Assembly: GCA_965200375.1 (NCBI GenBank)
Contig: OZ241353.1
Coordinates: 558,001 to 622,000, forward strand
Reading direction: 5' to 3'
Length of the DNA: 64,000 bases
Source: VXYL01 sp965200375
GTDB taxonomy: Bacteria > Pseudomonadota > Gammaproteobacteria > Pseudomonadales > Azotimanducaceae
Both the position numbers and the translations under genes were made by a program. The notes under the pieces were generated by a model that did no database searches, was not told the DNA's origin, and saw only the letters and a program-made list of their open reading frames with translations. Positions 1-8,800 of the stretch are shown piece after piece; position 1 is the stretch's first letter, and each line of letters begins with the position of its first letter.

Positions 1-1
1 C

Positions 2-544
2 GACTACCAGAGCGGCGGCCCGGCGGTGCAGCTGATGACGCTCCACGCCGCCAAGGGCTTGGAGTTTCCCCTGGTGTTCGTCGCCGGCATGGAGGAGGGC
101 CTGTTCCCCGGCGTCCGTTCGATGCAGGACCCGCGGCGGCTCGAAGAGGAACGGCGCCTGGCCTACGTGGGCATCACCCGGGCGATGCGCCAGCTGTACC
201 TCACCCATGCGGAGACCCGGCGCCTGTACGGCAGCGAAAGCCATGCGCCGCCATCCCGCTTCATCGACGAAATGCCCCCCGACTGCCTCGAAGAAGTGCG
301 GCTGGGGGGCACCGTCGCCCGCCCCTTCCGCCCCCGGCCGAGGCCCGGCGCGAACGGCGACGAAGCCGACGGCGACGAAGGCGGCGGCCTGTATGTCGGC
401 CAGTCCGTCACCCATCCCAAGTTCGGCCACGGCACGGTGTTGCAGGCGGAGGGCTACGGACCGCAAGCCCAGGTGCAGGTGCGCTTCGAGCAGTGGGGCA
501 CGAAGTGGCTGGTGCTGCAATACGCGGGACTGGAGGCGGGCTGA
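2..544 (+). CDS. uvrD: DNA helicase II UvrD, C-terminal part
   Basis: This is the last ~180 residues of the ~720-residue superfamily 1A helicase of nucleotide excision and mismatch repair; the 5' part lies outside the window. Helicase motif V (LMTLHAAKGLEF) and motif VI (RRLAYVGITRAM) are followed by AETRRLYG and PSRFIDEMP, all close to E. coli UvrD as remembered. After a charged Gly/Asp linker, the final ~50 residues (VGQSVTHPKFGHGTVL onward) form the Tudor-like domain that in UvrD/PcrA contacts RNA polymerase. Rep lacks the UvrD wording of this tail, which favours UvrD. About 100 bp separate its stop from purC on the same strand. Confidence 0.95.
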   Translation, partial: DYQSGGPAVQLMTLHAAKGLEFPLVFVAGMEEGLFPGVRSMQDPRRLEEERRLAYVGITRAMRQLYLTHAETRRLYGSESHAPPSRFIDEMPPDCLEEVRLGGTVARPFRPRPRPGANGDEADGDEGGGLYVGQSVTHPKFGHGTVLQAEGYGPQAQVQVRFEQWGTKWLVLQYAGLEAG

Positions 545-644
545 CGGGCGCAAGCGGCAAGCGGCGCCCGCGCAACACGCTTGCCACTCGCATGGCCCCT
601 GGCCCATCCTCTCGCCTTCCCCTATCGTTTGCAGGAGAACGCCA

Positions 645-1583
645 TTGGCCCCGTTGGTCATGGAGACCGATCTGCCGTTGCCGAACCGGCGCAGCGGCAA
701 GGTGCGAGACTTGTACGACGTGCCGCTGCCGGGCGGGAAACCGGGGCTCTTGATCGTGGCCACGGACCGCATCAGCGCCTTCGACGTGGTGATGGCGAAC
801 GGCCTCGCCGGCAAGGGCGTGGTGCTCACGCAGATCTCGAAGTTCTGGTTCGAGCACTTCGCAAGCGCTGTGGAGCACCACCTGGTTTCCACGGACCCGG
901 CGGACGTGCCGGGCATCGACGCCTCGCAGCGGGCGAGCCTGGCCGGCCGCATGATGCTGTGCCGGGCGACCAACGTGGTGCCCGTGGAGTGCATCGCCCG
1001 GGGCTATCTCGCCGGCAGCGGCTGGAAGGACTACCAGCGCACCGGCAGCGTCTGCGGCATCGCCCTGCCGAGGGATCTGGCCAACGGCAGCCGGCTGGAA
1101 GCGCCGTTGTTCACGCCGTCCACCAAGGCGGAGACGGGCCACGACGAGAACATCAGCTTCGCCGAGGGCGCGGCCCTGGTCGGCGAGGAGACGATGGCGT
1201 GGCTGAAGGACAAGACGCTGCGCCTCTACGGCTTGGCCCGGGACTACGCCTTCGCCCGGGGCATCGTGCTGGCGGACACCAAGTTCGAGTTCGGCGTCGT
1301 GGCCGGCGGTGGCGCCGGCAGCGCCGGCGAACCGATTCTGATCGACGAGATATTCACGCCGGACAGCTCCCGCTTCTGGCCAGCGGACCAGTGGCGGCCC
1401 GGCGGCGAGCAGCCGAGCTTCGACAAGCAGTACGTGCGCGACTACCTGGAAACGCTGGTGGCCGACGGCCAGTGGGACAAGACGGCGCCCGGCCCCGCCC
1501 TGCCGCAAGCCGTGCTGGAGAACACCATGGCCCGCTATCTGGAGGCGTACCGGCGGCTCACCGGCAGCGAGCTGGCCCTCTAG
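645..1583 (+). CDS. purC: SAICAR synthetase (phosphoribosylaminoimidazole-succinocarboxamide synthase)
   Basis: It ligates aspartate to CAIR with ATP in de novo purine synthesis. Visible family blocks are SGKVRDLYD near the N-terminus, VECIARGYLAGSGWKDY, ADTKFEFG and DEIFTPDSSRFWP. At 312 residues it is the long type seen in many proteobacteria, not the ~237-residue E. coli type. I start it at TTG 645 because AGGAG (633-637) lies seven bases upstream; the ATG at 660 is 22 bases from that site. Its stop codon overlaps the Shine-Dalgarno of the next purine gene, so the two are probably co-translated. Confidence 0.93.
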   Translation: MAPLVMETDLPLPNRRSGKVRDLYDVPLPGGKPGLLIVATDRISAFDVVMANGLAGKGVVLTQISKFWFEHFASAVEHHLVSTDPADVPGIDASQRASLAGRMMLCRATNVVPVECIARGYLAGSGWKDYQRTGSVCGIALPRDLANGSRLEAPLFTPSTKAETGHDENISFAEGAALVGEETMAWLKDKTLRLYGLARDYAFARGIVLADTKFEFGVVAGGGAGSAGEPILIDEIFTPDSSRFWPADQWRPGGEQPSFDKQYVRDYLETLVADGQWDKTAPGPALPQAVLENTMARYLEAYRRLTGSELAL

Positions 1584-1586
1584 GAG
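1582..1586 (+). promoter_or_regulatory. Shine-Dalgarno that places the AICAR transformylase start at CTG 1594
   Basis: AGGAG begins inside the purC stop codon. Seven bases later comes CTG 1594, in frame with a conserved N-terminal block (RYGCNPHQ). No ATG, GTG or TTG exists in that frame before GTG 1675, which would cut this block off. The site therefore argues for CTG initiation. Confidence 0.6.
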
Positions 1587-1593
1587 AAGCGCC

Positions 1594-2751
1594 CTGCGCA
1601 TCCCGCTGCGATACGGCTGCAATCCGCACCAGGGCCAGGCCGCGGCGGAAACGGCGGCGGACGCTCCCGTTCGGGTGCGGGCGGGCCAGCCGTCTCTCGT
1701 CAACCTGCTCGACGCCCTCAACGGCTGGCAGCTGGTGCGCGAGCTGCGCGATGCGCTGGGATTGCCGGCGGCGGCTTCCTTCAAGCACGTCTCGCCGGCC
1801 GGCGCCGCGGTTGCCGTTCCCCTGCCGCCGCCGCTGCGCCGGGCCTACGAAGTGGGCGAGCGGAAACTCTCGCCGCTGGCCACCGCCTATGCACGGGCCC
1901 GGGGCACGGACCCCAAGTGTTCCTTCGGGGACTTCGTGGCGCTCTCGGATCCGGTGGACGCCGCCACCGCCGACTATCTGCGCGGCGTGGTGAGCGACGG
2001 CGTGGTGGCGCCGGGGTTCGAGGCGGGCGCCTTCGCCGCTCTGGCCGCCAAGAAGAACGGCACGTTCATCGTCCTCGAAGCGGACCCGAACTACCAGCCG
2101 CCGGCGTTGGAGAAGCGCGAGGTGTTCGGGGTGACGTTCGCCCAGGAGCGCAACAACCGGCGCCTCGTGCCCAAGGACTTGCGGATCGTGGTTGGCGAAG
2201 CGCTGCCCGGCGCGGCGGTGCGGGACCTGCTGCTGGCGCTGGCAACCGCCAAGTACACGCAGTCCAACGCCGTCGTGTACGCACTCGACGGGCAGACCAT
2301 CGGCGTCGGGGCCGGACAGCAGTCCCGCGTCGACTGCACCAAGCTGGCCGGCGCCAAGGCGGACGCATGGCACCTGGGCCGCCATCCGCAAGTGCTCGGA
2401 CTGGCGTTCCGCCCCGGCGTCAGGCGCCAGCAGCGCATCAACTGGCGGGTGCGCGCCATCGAGGGCGACCTGACGCCCGCCGAGGCCGCCGAGTTGGGCG
2501 ACGCCCTGGCCGCCCCCGCGCCGCCTCTCGCCGCTGCCGAACGCAGCCGGTGGCAGGCGGAGCTCGACGCCGTGGCGCTGGCCAGCGACGGCTTCATTCC
2601 CTTCCGGGACAACGTGGACCATGCCCGGCGGCACGGGGTGCGGTACATCGCCCAGCCCGGCGGTTCGGCGCGGGACGGCGAAGTGGAGGCCGCCTGCCGC
2701 GAACACGGCATCACCATGGCCTACACCGGCGTGCGGCTGTTCCATCACTGA
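1594..2751 (+). CDS. Stand-alone AICAR transformylase (PurH C-terminal activity without the cyclohydrolase domain)
   Basis: It transfers the formyl group of 10-formyl-THF to AICAR, the penultimate purine step. The catalytic Lys-His pair is in SFKHVSPAG (about residue 62). KYTQSNAVVYA and DGFIPFRDNVDHA follow, and the protein ends TGVRLFHH, as transformylases do. No IMP-cyclohydrolase (MGS-like) domain precedes it. With the CTG start it has 385 residues, which fits the stand-alone ~390-residue family; the first conventional start (GTG 1675) would remove RYGCNPHQ. IMP cyclohydrolase must be encoded elsewhere. It follows purC by 10 bases and is probably in the same operon. Confidence 0.88.
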   Translation: MRIPLRYGCNPHQGQAAAETAADAPVRVRAGQPSLVNLLDALNGWQLVRELRDALGLPAAASFKHVSPAGAAVAVPLPPPLRRAYEVGERKLSPLATAYARARGTDPKCSFGDFVALSDPVDAATADYLRGVVSDGVVAPGFEAGAFAALAAKKNGTFIVLEADPNYQPPALEKREVFGVTFAQERNNRRLVPKDLRIVVGEALPGAAVRDLLLALATAKYTQSNAVVYALDGQTIGVGAGQQSRVDCTKLAGAKADAWHLGRHPQVLGLAFRPGVRRQQRINWRVRAIEGDLTPAEAAELGDALAAPAPPLAAAERSRWQAELDAVALASDGFIPFRDNVDHARRHGVRYIAQPGGSARDGEVEAACREHGITMAYTGVRLFHH

Positions 2752-2757
2752 CGTCCG

Positions 2758-4086
2758 TTGTTCCGTTCCGTCTTCATCGCCAATCGCGGCGCCGTCGCCC
2801 GGCGCATCGCGCGGGCCTGCCGGGCCGTCGGCTGCGACAGCGTGGCCGCCTACGCGGACATCGACGCCGAGGCGCCGCATCTCGGCGAGGCGACCGCCAC
2901 GGCGCGCCTGCCCGGCTATCTGGCGGCAGACACCTACTTGAACCAGGAGCGGTTGATCGCCGCCGCGCTGGCGGCCGGCGCGGACGCCCTGCATCCGGGC
3001 TACGGCTTCCTGGCGGAGAACGCGACTTTCGCCCGTGCCGTGGCGGCGGCGGGCATTCGCTTCGTCGGTCCGCAGCCGGAGTGGATGGAGGCGATGGGCG
3101 AGAAGACCCGCGCCCGGGCCAAGATGGCGGCCGCCGGCTTTCCGGTGCGCCCGGGCAGCCCGGTGCTGAAGGACGCCGAGCATGCCGTGGCCGCCGCGCG
3201 GGAGCTGGGCCTGCCGGCGCTGCTGAAGCCGGCGGCGGGAGGCGGCGGCATCGGCATGACGCGGGTGGATGCGGAAGCGGAGCTTCCGATCGCCTTCGCC
3301 ACCGCCCGGGCGCAAGCCGAGGCCGCGTTCGGCGACGGCGCGCTCTACCTGGAAGCGTGGCTCGAACGGCCCCGGCACATCGAGTTCCAGATCGTCGGCG
3401 ACGGCGAGCGCTGCATCGGCCTGATGGAACGGGAGTGTTCCGTGCAGCGGCGCCACCAGAAGGTGATCGAAGAAGCGCCAGCGCCGGCGGTGGACCGTGA
3501 ACGGCTGGCGACCACCGAGGCCGCGGCGGTCGCGGCCCTCGCCGGCTACGAGGGCCTCGGCACCGTGGAGACGCTGCTGGCGGACGGCGACTACGGCTTT
3601 CTCGAAATGAACACGCGCTTGCAGGTGGAGCATGGCGTCACCGAGGAGATCCTCGGCATCGATCTCGTGGCCGCGCAGATGCGGATCGCCGCCGGGGAAC
3701 CGCTGGCGGCGGTGGCGCCGGCAGAAGTCCAGGCCACGGGGCACGCCGTCGAGGCGCGCATCTATGCGGAGGATCCGATCACGCTGCTGCCGGCAACCGG
3801 CCGCCTGGCGGTGTTCCGGCCGCCGAGCCTGGCCGGCGTGCGCATCGAAACCGGCTACGCGGAAGGCCAGTGGATAACGCCCTACTTCGATCCCCTGCTC
3901 GCCAAGGTGATCGGCGCGGCGGACACGCGAGCGAGGGCGATCGGGCGGACGCTGCTAGGCGTAAAGGCGTTCGCCATCGACGGCGTCGCCACCAATCGCC
4001 GCCTGCTGATGGACACGCTCGGCAGCGAACCGTTCATTGCCGGGCGGCTGCACACGGGACTGTTGGACGCGAGGACAGCGGGCTGA
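2758..4086 (+). CDS. Biotin carboxylase subunit (AccC-like)
   Basis: This is an ATP-grasp enzyme that carboxylates carrier-bound biotin. It opens SVFIANRG and has the ATP-binding loop KPAAGGGGIGM (about residue 157), MERECSVQRRHQKVIEEAP (about 222-240) and EMNTRLQVEHGVTE (about 283-297). The last block reads HGVTE where AccC usually has HPVTE. The length (442) matches AccC (~449). TTG 2758 is six bases after the AICAR transformylase stop and gives the family N-terminus. No biotin carrier or carboxyltransferase gene is adjacent, so whether it serves acetyl-CoA carboxylase or another acyl-CoA/pyruvate carboxylase cannot be decided here. Confidence 0.85.
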   Translation: MFRSVFIANRGAVARRIARACRAVGCDSVAAYADIDAEAPHLGEATATARLPGYLAADTYLNQERLIAAALAAGADALHPGYGFLAENATFARAVAAAGIRFVGPQPEWMEAMGEKTRARAKMAAAGFPVRPGSPVLKDAEHAVAAARELGLPALLKPAAGGGGIGMTRVDAEAELPIAFATARAQAEAAFGDGALYLEAWLERPRHIEFQIVGDGERCIGLMERECSVQRRHQKVIEEAPAPAVDRERLATTEAAAVAALAGYEGLGTVETLLADGDYGFLEMNTRLQVEHGVTEEILGIDLVAAQMRIAAGEPLAAVAPAEVQATGHAVEARIYAEDPITLLPATGRLAVFRPPSLAGVRIETGYAEGQWITPYFDPLLAKVIGAADTRARAIGRTLLGVKAFAIDGVATNRRLLMDTLGSEPFIAGRLHTGLLDARTAG

Positions 4087-4094
4087 CGTTCCTC

Positions 4095-4246
4095 GTGGTC
4101 CGCTTGCGAATTGACGTGGCAATGGCAACCGCTCCGGCTTCGGCATGCCCAGAACGAGGATGTGCCGCCCCGCAGCGCGTCGCGCGCTTGTTCCCGGCGA
4201 CGGGGCTGGCACCGTCGAGACGCATATTGATTCGGAAGCGGTACGC
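4095..4246 (+). repeat. Degenerate copy of the ~159-bp CTAG repeat
   Basis: The stretch aligns with the units that follow: GTGG...GCGAATTGACGTGGCAATGGC at the left, GAGGATGTGCCGCCCCGCA in the middle, and GATTCGGAAGCGGTACGCTAG at the right. The left CTAG has become CTCG. It looks like the oldest member of the array, decayed by substitutions and indels. Confidence 0.6.
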
Positions 4247-4248
4247 TA

Positions 4249-5050
4249 GTGGTTCGATTCCGAATCGACATGGCAAATGGCACGTTCGTATGTCGTCGCC
4301 TCGGCGTGCGCTACTTGAGGATGTGCCGCCCCGCAAGGCCGCCGGCATCCCGGCCCTGCGACGAAACCCGCCCGCTGGAACACGCGTCATTCTGGAAGCG
4401 GCACACTAGCGGTTCGATTTCCGAATTGACATGGCAAATGGCACGTTCGTCTGTCGTCGCCTCGTAGTGCGCTGCTTGAGGATGTGCCGCCCCGCAAGGC
4501 CGCCGGCATCCCGGCCCTGCGACGAAACCCGCCCGCTGGAACACACGTCATTTTGGAAGCGGCACACTAGCGGTTCGATTTCCGAATTGACATGGCAAAT
4601 GGCACGTTCGTCTGTCGTCGCCTCGTAGTGCGCTGCTTGAGGATGTGCCGCCCCGCAAGGCCGCCGGCATCCCGGCCCTGCGACGAAACCCGCCCGCTGG
4701 AACACACGTCATTTTGGAAGCGGCACACTAGCGGTTCGATTTCCGAATTGACATGGCAAATGGCACGTTCGTCTGTCGTCGCCTCGTAGTGCGCTGCTTG
4801 AGGATGTGCCGCCCCGCAAGGCCGCCGGCATCCCGGCCCTGCGACGAAACCCGCCCGCTGGAACACACGTCATTTTGGAAGCGGCACACTAGCGGTTCGA
4901 TTTCCGAATTGACATGGCAAATGGCACGTTCGTCTGTCGTCGCCTCGTAGTGCGCTGCTTGAGGATGTGCCGCCCCGCAAGGCCGCCGGCATCCCGGCCC
5001 TGCGACGAAACCCGCCCGCTGGAACACACGTCATTTTGGAAGCGGCACAC
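4249..5050 (+). mobile_element. Tandem array of five ~159-bp MITE-like repeats bounded by CTAG
   Basis: Five head-to-tail units lie at 4249-4406, 4409-4567, 4570-4728, 4731-4889 and 4892-5050, each separated by a single TA inside CTAG (period 161 bp). Units 2-5 look identical; unit 1 differs at several bases. Each unit begins GYGGTTCGATT(T)CCGAATTGAC and ends GTCATTTTGGAAGCGGCACAC. The reverse complement of the end matches the beginning at about 18 of 24 positions, so the unit has imperfect terminal inverted repeats. Small ORFs inside simply repeat with the unit and are unlikely to be genes. Related copies lie at 9302-9459 (inverted) and 30546-30701. Confidence 0.85.
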
Positions 5051-5052
5051 TA

Positions 5053-5118
5053 GGCCGGTTTCCACATCGAACGCCGTTACGTTGCGGGATGCCTTGCTGA
5101 ACTCCACGGCGATCAAGT
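5053..5118 (-). pseudogene. 3' remnant of an AAA/PD-(D/E)XK gene
   Basis: About 50 bp (5069-5118) are identical or nearly so to 6330-6379, the end of the AAA/PD-(D/E)XK gene. They encode its C-terminal peptide IAVEFSKASRNVTA on the minus strand. Only this tail survives; upstream of it the sequence changes abruptly into the rpn gene, and downstream it abuts the repeat array. It marks a second, almost entirely lost copy, or a rearrangement junction. Confidence 0.65.
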
Positions 5119-6141
5119 AGCGCCGATTTCCCGCAGCAGTTCGCTGCCCGTTGCGCAGCGCACTATGGCCTCGGCCACTTCCATCAAGCGCTGCGGATCG
5201 GCTTCCGCGCCGATGGCCGCCGCTAGGCGATCCGCAGTGGTCGCATCGAACCGCACGGATGCCAGGCGGCGCAGCATCTGGCGCTCATGCTCGATGCCCT
5301 GCTCGCGCCCGAGGCTGATGCCTTCTCTGCGCCCTTCTTCGCGGCCCTGCTGAATGTACGGCTTCGGCCACTCCGCCACGCGTTCTTCCAAACTCACCGT
5401 CATGTCCTCCAAGCTCAAGTTGTCGGGCGGACGCTGCGTCCGGTCGCCGGCGCCAAGCCGCCTCTCCAGTGTGCGCAGCCAGTCCGCGAACGTCCGCCTC
5501 AACTCGCCTTCGCCAGCACCGGACAGCCGCCTCGTCAGCCACCGTGCCACGTGCGCCAAGTCCGCCACCGAACGGCTCTGCTCCAGCTGCGCCACCGCCA
5601 GCGTCAGCTCGTGCAGCTTCAATTCTTCCGCCCGCACGCGGCGCTCGTCAAGCACGAGGTGGCGCTGCGACGGCTGGTACGGCACCAGCACGGCCGGCGG
5701 CGCGGCGATCAGCTCGCGCATCTCGGTCGCCGGGTGCCACGGCGAATCGCCGTTGTACAGCACCACCGGCAGCACTGGCGGCAGCGCGCCCGGCGCGTGG
5801 CTGCCGGCACGCAGCAGTTCGCCGTGCAGCAATGCCGTGTACTCCAGCACCCGCAGCGCCATGGCCGAGTCGGCGCTGGACTGATACTCCAGCATCACCA
5901 GCACATGCAGCCAGCCGTCGCCGTCGTTCGCACGGCGGACGCGAAGCCGCCACGCTGTATCGCCGCGTCGTTGCTGGAAGGCGTCGCCGACGTACTCGGC
6001 GGGGAGCCTCTCGAGCGTGTCGGCGTCGGCATCGAGCTCGGCGTCGGTGAAGAAACTGCACAGTAGGTCCGCCACCATGCGCGGGAAGGCGTAGAGGCGC
6101 TTGTAGATGGGGTCGCTGTTCAGCGGAGTCGCATTGCTCAT
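5113..6141 (-). CDS. Rpn-family recombination-promoting nuclease / putative transposase (PD-(D/E)XK)
   Basis: The 342-residue product begins with DPIYKRLYAFPRMVADLL and contains LERLPAEYV, then the nuclease core VLVMLEYQSSADSAMALRVLEY, where E and Q stand at the E-x-Q/K position of this PD-(D/E)XK family. The C-terminal tail (YIQQGREEGRREGISLGREQG) is the charged helical stretch typical of Rpn proteins. E. coli RpnA promotes RecA-independent recombination; the same role here is inference. ATG 6141 is chosen over GTG 6150, with no clear ribosome site for either. A paralogue lies at 30701-31699 and a remnant at 34585. Confidence 0.8.
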   Translation of the reverse strand: MSNATPLNSDPIYKRLYAFPRMVADLLCSFFTDAELDADADTLERLPAEYVGDAFQQRRGDTAWRLRVRRANDGDGWLHVLVMLEYQSSADSAMALRVLEYTALLHGELLRAGSHAPGALPPVLPVVLYNGDSPWHPATEMRELIAAPPAVLVPYQPSQRHLVLDERRVRAEELKLHELTLAVAQLEQSRSVADLAHVARWLTRRLSGAGEGELRRTFADWLRTLERRLGAGDRTQRPPDNLSLEDMTVSLEERVAEWPKPYIQQGREEGRREGISLGREQGIEHERQMLRRLASVRFDATTADRLAAAIGAEADPQRLMEVAEAIVRCATGSELLREIGAT

Positions 6142-6312
6142 GATGCGCACCGTACCGCGCCGCCGCCAGCGCCGTTGTACGCCATTGCCCAGTCCGGGTG
6201 TAGGGAATCGCCCTTCGATGAAGGCGCGCCCGGAACTACTGCTGCGAGTGGCGACGCGCTGACGAACATCCGCAGCGGCAGTGCCGCGAGGCAGCCGTCG
6301 ATGCGCCAGACG

Positions 6313-7875
6313 CTACGCCTGTTCTACGTCCAACGCCGTTACGTTGCGGGATGCCTTGCTGAACTCCACGGCGATCAAGTGGATCGGCTGGCCCAGATGG
6401 CGGTATTTGTCTGCGTAGCCTTTCGCCTTCAGCTGCGCCATGGCGCCGCCCTCGGGCGCAAGTTCCACCACCTTGAACTCGAACAGATAGACGTTGCCGT
6501 TGAAGCGCACCGCCATGTCCAGTCGGCCAAGGCTGGTGCTGTCCTCCACGGCGACGTCGAGGCCCAGTCCGGCGAAGTAGGCGTAGAACACCGCCGCATA
6601 GTAGCCCTCGAAACCAGCGATGTCGTTGTTGGTGTACCACTAGTGGGGGATGCTGGCGTAGAAGGCGTGGAAGAGTCCCTCAAGGCCGTCGAAGTCGTTG
6701 GCGGAAAGCAGCTCGCGGAGCCGGATACTGTTCGGGCCTTGGCGCGTGGTTCGTCCCACCAAGTGGCGCAGCAGGCTCCTGTTCAGGCTCTGCCGCACCT
6801 CCCGGTTGGGATAGCCAAGCCGAAACAGCGTCTCGCCGTCGACGTTGCTGCGCTCTTGGATAGTGAGGTAGCCCGTTTGGAATAGCAGGGCCTCGGTGGC
6901 GATGTCCTCCACGTCGAAGGCGGAGAGCAAATCCTCCGTGCCCAGGACCGTTTCCAAATCCACCGGGCTCACGCCGCGGCTCGTCAGGGTTCCCACCAGA
7001 AACGCCGGGCTGCCGGTCTCGAACCAGTAGGCGCCGAACTCGCGGCGGCGCAGCAGGAGCAGAATGTCGAAGGGGTTGTACACCGTCTCGCCGAGCCAGC
7101 TGTAGCCGTTGTACCAATGCCGCACTTCGTTGCGGTCCAGCCCCTCGAGTTCCGGTGCGAACACGCAGTCCAGGTCCTGCTCGGTGTAGCCGCACACGGC
7201 CGAATACGCGGGTTCCAACGTGATGTCCGTGAGGTTGTTGAGGCCGGAGAACAGGCTCACCTTGGAGAACTTGCTGACGCCGGTTAGGAACGTGAAGCGA
7301 ACGTGGGCGTCGGAATCCTTGATCACCGAGTAGACGCCGCGCAGGAAATCGCGATTGGCACGGGCCACCTCCGGTTCGTCCAGAGCATCGAGAATCGGCT
7401 TGTCGTACTCGTCCACCAGCACGACCACGGGCCGGTCCGCTTGGCGATGCAGCGCCGCGATCAAATTGGCGAAGCGGCCGGGTGCCGTCGCGTATTCGAC
7501 GGAGATCTGCGCTTCCCGCTCGGCGGCAGCCAGTTTCTCCATGAAGTTGGCCGTGAGAAAACCCGGCGCCTTGAAGTTCCCGGCGCCGAAGCTCAAGCGC
7601 AGAACGGGATGGCGAACGGACCAGTCCCACTTGCCGTGGATGTCCAGCCCCGCGAACAGCGCCTCGTTGCCCTCGAACAGCTCCTTGATCGTGTCCAGCA
7701 GCAAGCTCTTGCCGAAGCGCCGCGGGCGGGAGAGGAAGTAGTGCCTGCCGTCTTCGATCAACTGCCCGATGAAGGGGGTCTTGTCGACGTAGTAGCACTC
7801 TTCCCGAACCTTGCTGAAGGTCTGGATGCCGATGGGCAGCTTGCGCTTTGCCGTCGCCGTGCGTTGCGTTGTCAA
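6313..7875 (-). pseudogene. AAA-ATPase-like / PD-(D/E)XK nuclease gene interrupted by an in-frame amber codon
   Basis: The frame has 520 codons with TAG at codon 412 (6640-6642) and no other break. The N-terminal part is the AAA-ATPase-like domain with FLSRPRRFGKSLLLDTIKEL (Walker A) and VVVLVDEYDKPI (Walker B). Downstream of the amber, GRLDMAVRF and YLFEFKVVE give the D...ExK nuclease core. The junction reads ASIPH-stop-WYTNND, where intact family members as remembered have a residue such as Asp, so one base change explains it. TTG 7875 has GGGAGG six bases upstream. Translation without readthrough yields only the ATPase part. These proteins are common in multicopy in host-associated bacteria; their role is unknown. 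Confidence 0.8.
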
Positions 7876-7932
7876 ACGCGGCCTCCCGCCACGGCTGGCC
7901 AGCCAATCTTGTGGCAGCTACGGGAGTTTGCG

Positions 7933-8679
7933 CTACCGCACCCCGGCCAAGCCGCTGCGGATGCCTTCGGCGGCCCACCCCGCCCAAGGCAGGGTGAAGA
8001 ACCGGAAACCCTTGTCCTTCAGCGTTTGCGGTTCGATGCCCGGCGGCACGAAGAACATGCCGGCGGCCACGCCCGCCTTCTGGCAGGCTGTGCCGATGCG
8101 GTCCAGCGCCGCCTGGTACTTGGCGTTCCGGTAGTCCAGCGGCACGTCTAGGTTGATCGAAAGGTCCGAAGGCCCCACCAGCAGCACGTCGATGCCCGGC
8201 ACGGCGAGGATGTCGTCGATGGCGTCCAGCGCCTCCCGCGTTTCGATCATCGGCACGATGAGCAGCTGCGCATTCACCGCGTCCATGTACTCGCGGTAGC
8301 TCTTGAACTCGCCCCACTCGCCGCGCATCCCCGCGGAGCTGCGCACCCCCTCGAAGGGATAGCGGCACCACTTCACCATGTCCTGGGCCTCGGCAGGCGT
8401 GTTCACCATCGGCACCACGATGCCCTTGGCGCCGATGTCCAGCGCGTAGCAGATCTGATCCGGGCGCAGGTCCCCCACCCGAACGATGGGCGCTGCGGCC
8501 GCCCCGCGGGTGCTGGCGACGGCGCGCGCCAGCCCCTTGATGTCGTCCGTGGAGTGCTGCGTGTCGAACAGCAGGAAATCGAAGCCCGCGTTGGCCAGAA
8601 AGCGCGTCTCGCTGGCAGCGCCTGCCGTGGTGCCGATGGCGGTCTTGCCGGCTTTGAGCATATCCTTGACGTGGTTCAT
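7933..8679 (-). CDS. HpcH/HpaI-family class II aldolase (2-oxo acid aldolase)
   Basis: The 248-residue protein matches the metal-dependent pyruvate aldolases (HpaI, GarL, RhmA). It has FLLFDTQHSTDD (general-base His region), VPMIETREAL with the metal-ligand Glu, and LLVGPSDLSINL with the metal-ligand Asp. Such enzymes split 4-hydroxy-2-oxo acids into pyruvate and an aldehyde; the substrate cannot be read from sequence. ATG 8679 gives the family length and has AAGGG upstream. No sugar-acid or aromatic-catabolism gene adjoins it, so the pathway is open. Confidence 0.85.
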   Translation of the reverse strand: MNHVKDMLKAGKTAIGTTAGAASETRFLANAGFDFLLFDTQHSTDDIKGLARAVASTRGAAAAPIVRVGDLRPDQICYALDIGAKGIVVPMVNTPAEAQDMVKWCRYPFEGVRSSAGMRGEWGEFKSYREYMDAVNAQLLIVPMIETREALDAIDDILAVPGIDVLLVGPSDLSINLDVPLDYRNAKYQAALDRIGTACQKAGVAAGMFFVPPGIEPQTLKDKGFRFFTLPWAGWAAEGIRSGLAGVR

Positions 8680-8800
8680 TGGACGGCCCTTGGGTGACGT
8701 GGAGCAGCGCACAACATAAGCGCTGGCGGGAGAAAGTGCCACCGCGAGGCGTTCCTCGGCTGCGGGCTTGGCCGCGACAGCGCAGGACTTGCGACTTCGG

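Noticed and set aside
1558..3744. 728-codon minus-strand frame over purine and biotin carboxylase genes
   Set aside because: Shadow frame opposite well-recognised genes, caused by high G+C.
4249..4275. Repeat start as a tRNA 3' fragment (attachment site)
   Set aside because: GGTTCGATTCC looks like a tRNA T-arm, but no complementary stem follows, and there is no integrase gene or large island boundary.
4249..5050. CRISPR-like tandem repeat
   Set aside because: Units are 159 bp and joined directly without unique spacers, and no cas genes are present; this is a tandem mobile-element array.
4431..5120. Repeated small ORFs (65-99 codons) in the array
   Set aside because: They repeat with the 161-bp unit on both strands, have no ribosome sites and show no codon constraint.
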